This document shows positions 8,454 to 15,643 of a stretch of 34,173 bases of DNA, in pieces (position 1 is the first letter of the stretch; each line of letters starts with the position of its first letter). The DNA comes from MADRE2 sp964397015 (lineage in GTDB: Bacteria; Desulfobacterota; Desulfobacteria; Desulfobacterales; Desulfobacteraceae): assembly GCA_964397015.1 (NCBI GenBank), contig CAYNHL010000025.1:1-34173 (forward strand), written 5' to 3'. The notes below the pieces were generated by a model. That model ran no database searches. It had not been told where the DNA came from and saw only the letters and a program-made list of their open reading frames with translations. The translations under genes and the position numbers were made by a program.

Positions 8454-9020
8454 TTACCAGAAAAGTAAAAACGCTTTTTTTGGTTTCTTGTCGCTGTCCT
8501 TCCAGTCAATCCTGTCGATGGTGTCCGGGTGCAAGGGCACTATTTTGGCACCCGGATGCTCTTTTTTCAGGTCGTCAAGATATCTGCTCATGTCATCGGG
8601 GAGGGCGGAGCCATGAGAATCCGGGGCCCCGGTTTCCCATGGGCCGGCCGTGTCGGGAATGTCCATGGACTGGTACGAGATGTAGGTTTCATAGTCAGAA
8701 GGCGATGTCTCCTGTATTTCGCCGCTGGTCTCATCAGTGCCCGGAGTGATTTCAAGCGATTCTATGACAATGAGATGATTATCGTCGCCAGGTCCCTGAA
8801 TGATTCTTGCCTTGAGCGAAACCCGGCTGTTGTCTTCCACTGCACCAATCTGTCTGATAACCTCGTTGTTCAGCTTGATCAGGTTCTGCTCCATTTTTTT
8901 CATCATCCATTTATTGCCCGCATGAGCCGGGATGACGGGCAAAATGGATATGCAGATGACAATTGCAATGGAATACACAAATCGCCGGGATTTCATGGTA
9001 TGTTCAGCAGATTGCAGCAT
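8454..9020 (-). CDS. secreted protein of unknown function in the envelope operon
   Basis: The ATG at 9020 lies 3 bases after the stop of the small lipoprotein gene (TAATGAATG). An internal ATG at 8996 gives a cleaner signal peptide beginning MKSRRF. The product (188 residues, or 180 from the second Met) has a signal peptide cleaved after AHA. A short helical stretch follows (KWMMKKMEQNLIKLNNEVIRQ), then a small beta segment (SRVSLKARIIQ, HLIVIESLEIT) and a long acidic, Pro/Ser-rich linker. A basic C-terminus ends FLLFW. I recognise no family. Its position between a lipoprotein and an LPP20-like protein suggests a structural periplasmic component. Confidence 0.58.
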   Translation of the reverse strand: MLQSAEHTMKSRRFVYSIAIVICISILPVIPAHAGNKWMMKKMEQNLIKLNNEVIRQIGAVEDNSRVSLKARIIQGPGDDNHLIVIESLEITPGTDETSGEIQETSPSDYETYISYQSMDIPDTAGPWETGAPDSHGSALPDDMSRYLDDLKKEHPGAKIVPLHPDTIDRIDWKDSDKKPKKAFLLFW

Positions 9021-9023
9021 TCA

Positions 9024-9200
9024 TTACCAGTCGGATTCTCTGAGTACCTTGCCCCCGCCTGGGGCGTCGGTCGTCTGCTGATATGTCGTGTCCTCCACTG
9101 GCGGCGTGGGTTCGCCGTAAAGCGGATCTGTGTGGTATGCACATCCGGTGAACAGTAAAAAACAGACAAAAACGGCGAAAATAAGCTGTCTGGGCATCAT
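9024..9200 (-). CDS. small lipoprotein, first gene of the envelope operon
   Basis: The start is the first of two ATG codons at 9200, five bases after GGAGG; the longer frame to 9233 has no ribosome site. The 58-residue precursor has a short positive N-terminus, a hydrophobic core and the lipobox FTGC (Cys20). The mature part is only about 39 residues, polar and Pro/Thr-rich, ending LRESDW. Ala follows the Cys, fitting outer-membrane sorting. Such tiny lipoproteins often act as anchors or pilotins, but nothing here proves that role. The next gene begins 3 bases after its stop. Confidence 0.65.
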   Translation of the reverse strand: MMPRQLIFAVFVCFLLFTGCAYHTDPLYGEPTPPVEDTTYQQTTDAPGGGKVLRESDW

Positions 9201-9255
9201 GGGGTCCTCCGTTCTTTTGAATTGATTGTGCAAGTATGAATTAACGCATCATACA

Positions 9256-9331
9256 ACATGTAGTTATCCAAATGCAAACAGTATTGAATAGATTTTGAAA
9301 AAAATGCTGTTGCAGTTGGATGTTGTCATGT
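9256..9331. repeat. imperfect inverted repeat between divergent genes
   Basis: Paired blocks are ACATG (9256-9260) with CATGT (9327-9331), ATCCAA (9266-9271) with TTGGAT (9316-9321), and TGCA-ACAG with CTGT-TGCA flanking the centre. The arms are about 30 bases around a loop of about 17 AT-rich bases. It fills the gap between the envelope operon and yigZ, so it could be a regulatory hairpin or a dyad operator. Confidence 0.45.
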
Positions 9332-9362
9332 GGTAGGGCTTGCCTTGAAAGGAGAGTTGTTC

Positions 9363-10016
9363 ATGAAAGGATCAGTACGGAAACCGGATCATGTTTTTGA
9401 CCAGCCCGGCCGGTATACCATAGCCGCTTCGCGGCAGGCTGAGCTGAAAATCAAACGCTCCGTTTTTATTTGCCATATAGGCCATACTGCAACCATCTCG
9501 GATGCCAAGGAGTTTATCGCCGTTACGGCAAAAGAGAACAAAACCGCGACCCATAATTGCTGGGCCTATGTTATCGGCAGCAAAGGGGATGTTTTCCATT
9601 GTTCAGATGCGGGTGAACCTTCCGGTACTGCCGGCCGCCCCATGCTCCAGGCGCTGCACCACCACCGGCTGACAGATGTGGCCGCGGTGGTGACCCGGTT
9701 TTTCGGGGGAGTCAAGCTCGGGGTTAGAGGATTGATAGACGCTTATGGCCAGGTGGTCCGGCAGGCTGTTGCAGGTGCCCCTCTGCACCGGGTGACAGAT
9801 GACAGGAATTTTGAAATCGAAGTGGCGTATCCTTTTAACGAAGCTTTTCTCCAGCAGCTTTCCACTTACGGGGGAACGATTTTGCATTCGGAATACAAGG
9901 AAACGGTCCGCCATCGGTTCAGGGTGGAAAAAACCGTGGCTAAAGCTGTACGCCAGTGGTTGACATCGCTCGAAAATGCAGATGCTTCCCTGGTATCTCG
10001 TTTTGAAGAAAAATAA
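9363..10016 (+). CDS. yigZ: YigZ/IMPACT-family protein
   Basis: ATG 9363 follows AAGGAGAG at good spacing, giving 217 residues. The N-terminal UPF0029 domain carries the family signatures: an early KRSVFICHI strand, THNCWAYVIG, DAGEPSGTAGRPML, and VVTRFFGGVKLGVRGLIDAYG (about residues 111-131). The C-terminal half (EIEVAYPFNEAFLQQLSTYG) is the second, ferredoxin-like domain (DUF1949-like). Bacterial YigZ is a conserved cytosolic protein of uncertain biochemical role; eukaryotic IMPACT regulates GCN2. It is transcribed divergently from the envelope operon and converges on the FapA-like gene 20 bases away. It appears full length and intact. Confidence 0.92.
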   Translation: MKGSVRKPDHVFDQPGRYTIAASRQAELKIKRSVFICHIGHTATISDAKEFIAVTAKENKTATHNCWAYVIGSKGDVFHCSDAGEPSGTAGRPMLQALHHHRLTDVAAVVTRFFGGVKLGVRGLIDAYGQVVRQAVAGAPLHRVTDDRNFEIEVAYPFNEAFLQQLSTYGGTILHSEYKETVRHRFRVEKTVAKAVRQWLTSLENADASLVSRFEEK

Positions 10017-10036
10017 CAGGTCCGACAAAAGAGCTG

Positions 10037-12169
10037 TCAAAGAGTTGTGATAACCATTTCCCAGGATGTTTTGGTGCTGTCTTCCGTGGCTGAGCCCATT
10101 TCCATGATCCTGACCCGGGTCTGTGTCCGGTTGATGATTATGTGGGAGTGTTTTCCGTAGACCCGGTTGCCCGGGAAAACAGTTCCGCCAACGTCCAGGA
10201 CAGGTTTGGAAGGGGTGTTCTTCTCCAGCCGCTTGATCTTGAATTTTTCCTCGATACTGGAGGTGACCCTCTGCGTGTTTTCTTCTGCAAGTCCGGTGAT
10301 TTTGAGCACTTTTTTTTTCAGGATCATTTTTTTCAGGCTCAGGGTTTCGATTTTTTCAGTGGCTTCGATCAGGCTGTTTTGAAAAAGGGTGATATCTCCC
10401 GGCTTGTCCCCATGTTTCAATACATCAATCGCGGCCTGGGTTTTTTTCCTGGCGGCCATCAGGTTGTCCATGATTTCACATGTTTGTTCAAGTTCCTTTT
10501 CCAGCCTTGATTTTTCAAGGGTGCTTTCTTCCAGAGCGTTCTGGAACTTTTCAATCTGTTTGTCTATGCGTTTGAGTTCCTGTTCCATGTACCGGGCTGT
10601 GCCCACGGAAATAACCGAGGGCCTGGATTTTTCAGAGCCGATATTCTGGATGACCGCACCTCCCTTGGCTGAAATGACAGAAGTATACATCCGGCCGCTT
10701 TTCAGCAGGCACATGCCGTCCAGGGCGGCTTCGGTATCCACGATTTCCCTGGTAACTTTCAGGTCACGCAGGCAATGAATCCTGGAGCGGTGGATATAGG
10801 CGGCATTGATATTTCCCTTTGCCCTTATGCTCGATTCAGTTATCCCGTTTTTGACCAGGACATCCCCCCGGGCTTTGATCATGCCCCCGTCAACGGAATT
10901 TGCCATTACATTGATTCCCTCGACCCTGAATCCACTTTTAACGGCACCAGTAATGTAGATGTTTTTGTCAAACTTGACATGGCCGGTGGTAAAATCCACA
11001 TCCCCTTCGATAAAATAGGCGTCATTGACTGATAAAACGCCATCAGCCGACAGCCCGGGGTTGCCGTCCACCTCGGAAAAGGCCTGCAGCTGGTCCGGCG
11101 ACAGCCGGACCCCTCGTCCCGGCTGGATGTCCTGGTCCAAAGCCGCTCTGCAGTCGATGGTGTCCCCGTATATGTTTACCCCGTGCTTTCCATGCCTGGG
11201 CGGGGTTTTTACCGCGATCACCGTATCTCTGCATACAAAGGGGATCTGGCCTCTTTCCTTGAAGTCTATAGTCCCGTCTTCTTTCAGGCGGCCGGGTTTG
11301 AGATAATCAAGTTCAAACTGGTATTCAATCAAGGCGTCTTCTCCATCAACCGGCGGAGTGCCGCACGCCAATTTGAACAGTTTGTTCGTGTCGTTTTCGG
11401 ATAACAGGAAAGCATTGATCTTTTCAGGGTCTGCAAGGCCGTATATTATGCCGTTCTTCTCCAGGGCCTCCCTGAGCTGTGCCATTGCATCCCGGGTATG
11501 ACTGAAAGAAGGGTCTTTGGCAACATAGGCCTTCAAAGCATCAGACTGAATGTAAAACACAAAAGGCGGCGTGTTGATCTGCTGCATGCCGGTGGTGTCG
11601 ATTGAGACAAGAACACTTTGGTTTGTATTGCAGGGCTCCTGCCTGGTTTTCGTGGACGTGGTTAGTTTCTGCTTCTGCAGCACAAGAGTTTTCTGGGATT
11701 CTGAAATCATGCCGGCGTCCACGAGCAGGTCTCCGATCCGGATGGAACGGCCGGATAGGGCCATCTGCTGCTGTTCTTCAAGGGCCAGTGTCAGGTTGCC
11801 ACGGGTAAGAAAATCGAATTCGATGCACAGTTCTCCAAAACGTACATCTTCCTGGGTCTTGATAAAACAGGCAAACGCTTTTTTCAGGTTCGAGCATTCC
11901 TGCTTGGTGAGATACCTGTGATCCCGCATGAATTGAAGGATGTCCGGCGGGGTGCCATGAGTATTCTCAAAGCTGGCCATTTCTCCTGTTATCCGCTCAT
12001 GATCCTGTTTTCCGATATAATTGAGGAACAGTGCAATCTTTGCGATCAGGGCATTGGAGCGATGTGTTCTGCTGTCAGGCAGGGGGTTGTCCGGTAAGTT
12101 TTCTGACGTCATTTTATCACGGCGCTCCAGGTTGTGAGTCTTGATTGTTGTTGTAATATCAGCAACCAT
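10037..12169 (-). CDS. FapA/DUF342-family protein
   Basis: Up to 710 residues from ATG 12169; ATG 12112 (with GGAG 12 bases upstream) is an alternative start. After a polar N-terminus there are two short repeats of the MshEN/DUF-like type: FGELCIEFDFLTRGNLTLAL and IGDLLVDAGMISESQ. The DUF342 core follows (CRDTVIAVKTPPRHGKHG, then ARGDVLVKNGI and RAKGNINAAYIHRS), whose regularly spaced glycines suggest a right-handed parallel beta-helix. A coiled coil of about 100 residues (YMEQELKRIDKQIEKFQ onward) precedes a small beta-rich end. FapA/DUF342 proteins are linked to flagellar assembly or polar localisation in some proteobacteria, but many genomes have paralogues. No flagellar structural gene is adjacent. 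No signal peptide is seen, so it is cytosolic. Confidence 0.85.
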   Translation of the reverse strand: MVADITTTIKTHNLERRDKMTSENLPDNPLPDSRTHRSNALIAKIALFLNYIGKQDHERITGEMASFENTHGTPPDILQFMRDHRYLTKQECSNLKKAFACFIKTQEDVRFGELCIEFDFLTRGNLTLALEEQQQMALSGRSIRIGDLLVDAGMISESQKTLVLQKQKLTTSTKTRQEPCNTNQSVLVSIDTTGMQQINTPPFVFYIQSDALKAYVAKDPSFSHTRDAMAQLREALEKNGIIYGLADPEKINAFLLSENDTNKLFKLACGTPPVDGEDALIEYQFELDYLKPGRLKEDGTIDFKERGQIPFVCRDTVIAVKTPPRHGKHGVNIYGDTIDCRAALDQDIQPGRGVRLSPDQLQAFSEVDGNPGLSADGVLSVNDAYFIEGDVDFTTGHVKFDKNIYITGAVKSGFRVEGINVMANSVDGGMIKARGDVLVKNGITESSIRAKGNINAAYIHRSRIHCLRDLKVTREIVDTEAALDGMCLLKSGRMYTSVISAKGGAVIQNIGSEKSRPSVISVGTARYMEQELKRIDKQIEKFQNALEESTLEKSRLEKELEQTCEIMDNLMAARKKTQAAIDVLKHGDKPGDITLFQNSLIEATEKIETLSLKKMILKKKVLKITGLAEENTQRVTSSIEEKFKIKRLEKNTPSKPVLDVGGTVFPGNRVYGKHSHIIINRTQTRVRIMEMGSATEDSTKTSWEMVITTL

Positions 12170-12236
12170 GAGCTGTCAAGTGAATTTAAGGTATGGCCCG
12201 TACAGGCGGTTCAGGGAAAAATCAGGCAGGATAAAC

Positions 12237-12264
12237 TTGACAATCCGAAATCGTTCAGTATAAT
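12237..12264 (+). promoter_or_regulatory. near-perfect sigma-70 promoter for the XRE-cupin gene
   Basis: TTGACA at 12237-12242 and TATAAT at 12259-12264 are separated by 16 bases. Both hexamers match the consensus exactly. The predicted transcription start is near 12271, giving a leader of about 30 bases before ATG 12304. Confidence 0.8.
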
Positions 12265-12279
12265 TAAATATTAATTATA
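12259..12279. promoter_or_regulatory. 21-bp perfect palindrome covering the -10 box, candidate operator
   Basis: TATAATTAA (12259-12267), a three-base centre ATA, and TTAATTATA (12271-12279) form perfect 9-base arms. The palindrome includes the -10 hexamer and the predicted start point. A dimeric HTH_3 regulator bound here would occlude RNA polymerase, so autoregulation by the adjacent XRE-cupin protein is the simplest reading (inference). Confidence 0.6.
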
Positions 12280-12303
12280 AATACTTATTTTCCGGAACAG
12301 GTC

Positions 12304-12876
12304 ATGAAATACAAACTAGGGGCATTTTTACGGGCCATTCGCATGGAACGGAGCGCGACCATAAAAGACGTGGCTGAAAAAGCCGGGATCAGTTCCAGCC
12401 TGTTGTCGCAGATAGAGAGAAACCGTATATCCCCTTCACTGGATACACTCCTGCAGATCCTCGAAGTATACGGTGTGTCGCCGGAACATTTTTTCAAGAC
12501 TTATGAGATCAACTCAAAGGTTGAAATCATCAAGGGACATGAACGCAAACTTATTGTCAGGAAAGGGTGTAAATATCAAAAGCTGTCCGGTGAAAGCCAG
12601 GACAGGGGAAATCATTCATTTAACGCTTTTTTTCTGGAACTGGATCCCGGAGCCAGAAGAGGAGATCCGGTTAACGGCCATCTGGGCCGGGAACTTGGAA
12701 TTGTTACCGCCGGCCAGGCAGACCTTGTTTACGGGGACCAGACCCACACGCTTGCCGCCGGTGATTCAGTGTCTTTTTTTTCGGAAATCCCCCACGTGCT
12801 GATCAATAAAGAGGACACAAAGTTCCAGGCATACTGGGTGGTCACACCGGCAGATGGGGAAAATTATTTTGGATAG
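12304..12876 (+). CDS. XRE-family regulator with C-terminal cupin domain
   Basis: A 190-residue protein. Residues about 6-60 are an HTH_3 domain (LGAFLRAIRMER, IKDVAEKAGISSSLLSQIERN, SPSLDTLLQILEVYGVSP). Residues about 105-180 are a cupin_2 barrel (GHLGRELGIVTAGQADLVYG, LAAGDSVSFFSEIPHVLIN). This HipB-cupin architecture is common in regulators of amino-acid, polyamine and sugar catabolism; the cupin senses a small ligand. The gene starts a likely operon with the dehydratase pair, 29 bases upstream of it, suggesting the ligand is a substrate or product of that enzyme. The strong promoter and palindrome upstream suggest negative autoregulation. Confidence 0.9.
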   Translation: MKYKLGAFLRAIRMERSATIKDVAEKAGISSSLLSQIERNRISPSLDTLLQILEVYGVSPEHFFKTYEINSKVEIIKGHERKLIVRKGCKYQKLSGESQDRGNHSFNAFFLELDPGARRGDPVNGHLGRELGIVTAGQADLVYGDQTHTLAAGDSVSFFSEIPHVLINKEDTKFQAYWVVTPADGENYFG

Positions 12877-12905
12877 TATTGAGACCTAATGATCAGGAGC
12901 CTGTT

Positions 12906-14192
12906 ATGGGAAAAACAATAGCGGAGAAAATCATTTCTTCACACAAAATCGATGCGCCTTTTGACGGTGTGTGCGTGGTGACGCTGGACTGTGTATTCTG
13001 TCACGAGATCACCACACCCATCGCCATTAACGACCTGGTGGCAAGGCAGAAGGACCGGGTGTTCGATCCGGACAGGATCAAGGTCGTGATTGACCATGTG
13101 TCGCCGGCCAAGGATTCCAAGACCGCAACCCAGGGAAAAATCCTGCGGGACTGGGCCGGGAGGCACCGGATCACCGATTTTTTCGATATCGGCGCCAACG
13201 GGGTATGTCATGCCCTGTTTCCTGAAAAAGGATTTGTGCGGCCGGGTTTCACCATTATCATGGGGGACTCCCATACCTGTACCCATGGCGCATTCGGTGC
13301 CTTTGCCGCCGGTGTGGGGACTACCGACCTTGAAGTGGGTATTCTCAAGGGAGTCTGCGCGTTCAAGAATCCCTGCACCATGAAGGTCGAGGTGAACGGG
13401 ACCCTGCCGCCGGGAGTATATGCCAAGGATGTCATCCTGCACATCATCGCCGATATTTCGGTTAACGGTGCCACAAACATGGTGATGGAATTCTGCGGAT
13501 CCTGCATAGACACCATGACCATGGAGGAAAGGATGACTTTGTGCAACATGGCGGTGGAGGCGGGAGCCACCAGCGGCATCTGCTCTCCTGATATGACCAC
13601 GGTGGATTACCTGTGGCCCTTTATCCAGGATGAATTTGAGTCAAGGGCACTGGCCCTGGAGCATTACCGCCAGTTTGCCTCGGATCCCGACGCCCGTTAT
13701 GACTCTGTCAGGACGTTTGATGCAGGCCGAATTGAACCGCTGACCACGTATGGCTTTAAACCGGACCAGGTTCGGCCGGTATCTGAAATGACGGATACAA
13801 AAGTTGACCAGGTGTATATCGGTTCCTGCACCAACGGCCGGATCGAGGACCTGCGGGTCGCGGCCGGCATATTCAGGGACCGGGTCGTAGCACCGGGTGT
13901 CAGGACAATTGTCTCTCCTGCCACGCCGGCTGTATTCAGCCAGGCCGTCGACGAAGGCTTGATACAGGTTTTCCTTGCCGCCGGATGCTGTGTGACCAAT
14001 CCAACCTGCGGAGCATGTCTTGGAATGAGCAACGGAGTACTGGCAGAGGGTGAAGTAGCGGCAGCCACCACCAACCGGAATTTTAACGGGCGCATGGGGA
14101 AAGGCGGCATGGTGCATCTGGTAAGCCCTGCAACAGCTGCGACCACGGCTGTTAACGGCCATATTTCCAATTCACCGCTTTTCAAACCTTAA
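12906..14192 (+). CDS. leuC: 3-isopropylmalate dehydratase / homoaconitase-type large subunit
   Basis: ATG 12906 is 6 bases after AGGAG, giving 428 residues, the length of the short (archaeal-type) LeuC/HACN family rather than the roughly 470-residue E. coli type. The three [4Fe-4S] ligands are visible: Cys308 in GSCTNGR, and Cys368 and Cys371 in PTCGACLG. Other signatures are MGDSHTCTHGAFGAFAAGVG and TTNRNFNGRMG. Enzymes of this family interconvert hydroxy-diacid isomers: isopropylmalate (leucine), homocitrate/homoaconitate, methylcitrate-like acids or dimethylmalate. The small subunit follows 12 bases later. No leuA or leuB lies nearby and an XRE-cupin regulator precedes it, so the leuC symbol is by homology only and a catabolic substrate is possible. 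Confidence 0.85.
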   Translation: MGKTIAEKIISSHKIDAPFDGVCVVTLDCVFCHEITTPIAINDLVARQKDRVFDPDRIKVVIDHVSPAKDSKTATQGKILRDWAGRHRITDFFDIGANGVCHALFPEKGFVRPGFTIIMGDSHTCTHGAFGAFAAGVGTTDLEVGILKGVCAFKNPCTMKVEVNGTLPPGVYAKDVILHIIADISVNGATNMVMEFCGSCIDTMTMEERMTLCNMAVEAGATSGICSPDMTTVDYLWPFIQDEFESRALALEHYRQFASDPDARYDSVRTFDAGRIEPLTTYGFKPDQVRPVSEMTDTKVDQVYIGSCTNGRIEDLRVAAGIFRDRVVAPGVRTIVSPATPAVFSQAVDEGLIQVFLAAGCCVTNPTCGACLGMSNGVLAEGEVAAATTNRNFNGRMGKGGMVHLVSPATAATTAVNGHISNSPLFKP

Positions 14193-14204
14193 GGAGACAG
14201 GCGA

Positions 14205-14744
14205 ATGAAAACGTTCAAGGGTGAGGTTTTGTTTCTCGACCGTTCAGACATCAATACGGATGAAATCATTCCGGCAAAATATTTGACTGAAAATGAAAAA
14301 GCGGCCCTGGGCCCCCATCTGCTGGAAGACCTGGATCTTGACGGATTTGATCCGCAACGGGACATTGCCGGAAAATCAGTGATAATCACCCGAAGCAATT
14401 TCGGCTGCGGCTCCTCGAGGGAGCATGCTCCCTGGGCGCTGGAAATGAATGGGTTTCATACAGTTATAGCTACCGGATTTGCGCGGATTTTCCGGCAGAA
14501 TATGTTCAATTGCGGCATGCTGGCCATCGATCTGCCAAAAGAAACTGTCGATGTTCTGTTTGACCGGTTTTCAGGCACCGGGGCATGGATCGATGTGGAT
14601 GTCGAGGACCGGGTTTTTACTGTATCCGGAAATCCAGACGTTGCATCTTCTGCAGGTGACAATTTTTCGTTCGATCTGTCTGAGTTTGACCATGCCCTGA
14701 TCCAGAGCGGGGGCTGGATTGAGTATGCCGATGCCCGCTACTAG
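14205..14744 (+). CDS. leuD: 3-isopropylmalate dehydratase / homoaconitase-type small subunit
   Basis: ATG 14205 follows AAGGAGA at good spacing and gives 179 residues, normal for the short LeuD type. The swivel-domain signatures are NTDEIIPAKYL (about 17-27), SNFGCGSSREHAPWAL (about 65-80) and ATGFARIFRQNMFNCG. The substrate-selecting loop after the KY residues reads YLTENEK. Isopropylmalate enzymes of this group usually have YLRT-like and homoaconitases YLVY-like loops, so this loop does not settle the substrate. It forms a heterodimer with the large subunit 12 bases upstream. It ends 7 bases before the convergent nadK stop. Confidence 0.87.
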   Translation: MKTFKGEVLFLDRSDINTDEIIPAKYLTENEKAALGPHLLEDLDLDGFDPQRDIAGKSVIITRSNFGCGSSREHAPWALEMNGFHTVIATGFARIFRQNMFNCGMLAIDLPKETVDVLFDRFSGTGAWIDVDVEDRVFTVSGNPDVASSAGDNFSFDLSEFDHALIQSGGWIEYADARY

Positions 14745-14751
14745 ACCGTGA

Positions 14752-15579
14752 TCAGCTTTTTCCTCCGCTCCACATCAACCGGGTCTTGAGTACCTTGAAA
14801 TATGATTGCGGTTCAAAGGAGATCATTTTGACCGGGAGGGGGCTTTTTTTTACGAAAATCCGGTCTCCTGGATCTATTGGAATGCCTTCCTGTCCGTCCA
14901 GGGTCAGCATCATGTCCGTGGGACTGCCTTCCAGCCGGATCTCGATGCCAGCTGAATCCGGTATGATCAAAGGCCGGTTGGACAGGGTAAAAGGGCAGAT
15001 GGGAGTCAGTATTGTGCCCGGCACCGCCGGGTGAATCACCGGGCCTCCTGCAGCCAGTGAATAGGCGGTGGACCCGGTCGGCGTGGCTACAATGAGGCCG
15101 TCCGCCCTGAAGGTGGTCAGGTACACTGAATCGATATAAACTGCGCAGGATGTCAGCCTGGACAGTACCGACTTGTTGATTACCGCGTCGTTGAGCACAT
15201 CCACCTGTTTGTAAACCTTTGTATTCCGCATGATATGAACCCTGAGCCTGGCACGCATTTCAACAGTGTAATCATGATTGAGAAGGGCTTTTACTGCTTC
15301 AAACAGGTGGTTTTCCATGGTTTCCGCAAGAAACCCTACTTCTCCGAATTTAACCCCCATCAAGGGTATATCTGCGGCACCTACAAACCGGGCGGCACTC
15401 AGAAAAGTGCCGTCTCCGCCCAGCACGATTATACAGTAGATATCGTCTGGAACAGACCGGTCCACTGGATTGTGAATATCGATGATCACCAGGCGGTCCG
15501 GGTAGGCCCGGGTAAGCTCCAGCGCTTTTGCCTGTGCTCTTTCATCCTGCTTGATAACTATGCCGATTTTTGTTTTCAT
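14752..15579 (-). CDS. nadK: NAD kinase
   Basis: A 275-residue cytosolic enzyme phosphorylating NAD to NADP. The ATP/NAD-kinase motifs are present: GGDGT (54-58) with the catalytic Asp, the NAD-binding NDAVINK stretch, and ATPTGSTAYSLAAGGPVIHP, followed by LTPICPFTLSNRP and LEGSPTDMMLTLDGQEG. The length is normal. It lies 64 bases after polA on the same strand and is probably co-transcribed with it. The ATG is preceded only by a weak GGAAATGAACC. It converges on leuD with a 7-base gap and no visible terminator. Confidence 0.95.
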   Translation of the reverse strand: MKTKIGIVIKQDERAQAKALELTRAYPDRLVIIDIHNPVDRSVPDDIYCIIVLGGDGTFLSAARFVGAADIPLMGVKFGEVGFLAETMENHLFEAVKALLNHDYTVEMRARLRVHIMRNTKVYKQVDVLNDAVINKSVLSRLTSCAVYIDSVYLTTFRADGLIVATPTGSTAYSLAAGGPVIHPAVPGTILTPICPFTLSNRPLIIPDSAGIEIRLEGSPTDMMLTLDGQEGIPIDPGDRIFVKKSPLPVKMISFEPQSYFKVLKTRLMWSGGKS

Positions 15580-15643
15580 GGTTCATTTCCAAAAGTATCT
15601 TTATCCGGTCTGTTTCCGGATGGTCCGGATCTTGTCATGGCCC

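Noticed and set aside
9327..9345. Possible sigma-54 site (TGG ... TTGC) upstream of yigZ
   Set aside because: The GG-to-GC spacing is 8 bases rather than the required 10.
12939..13442. Minus-strand open frame of 167 codons
   Set aside because: It is antisense to the LeuC-type gene, which has all its Fe-S ligands; no independent support.
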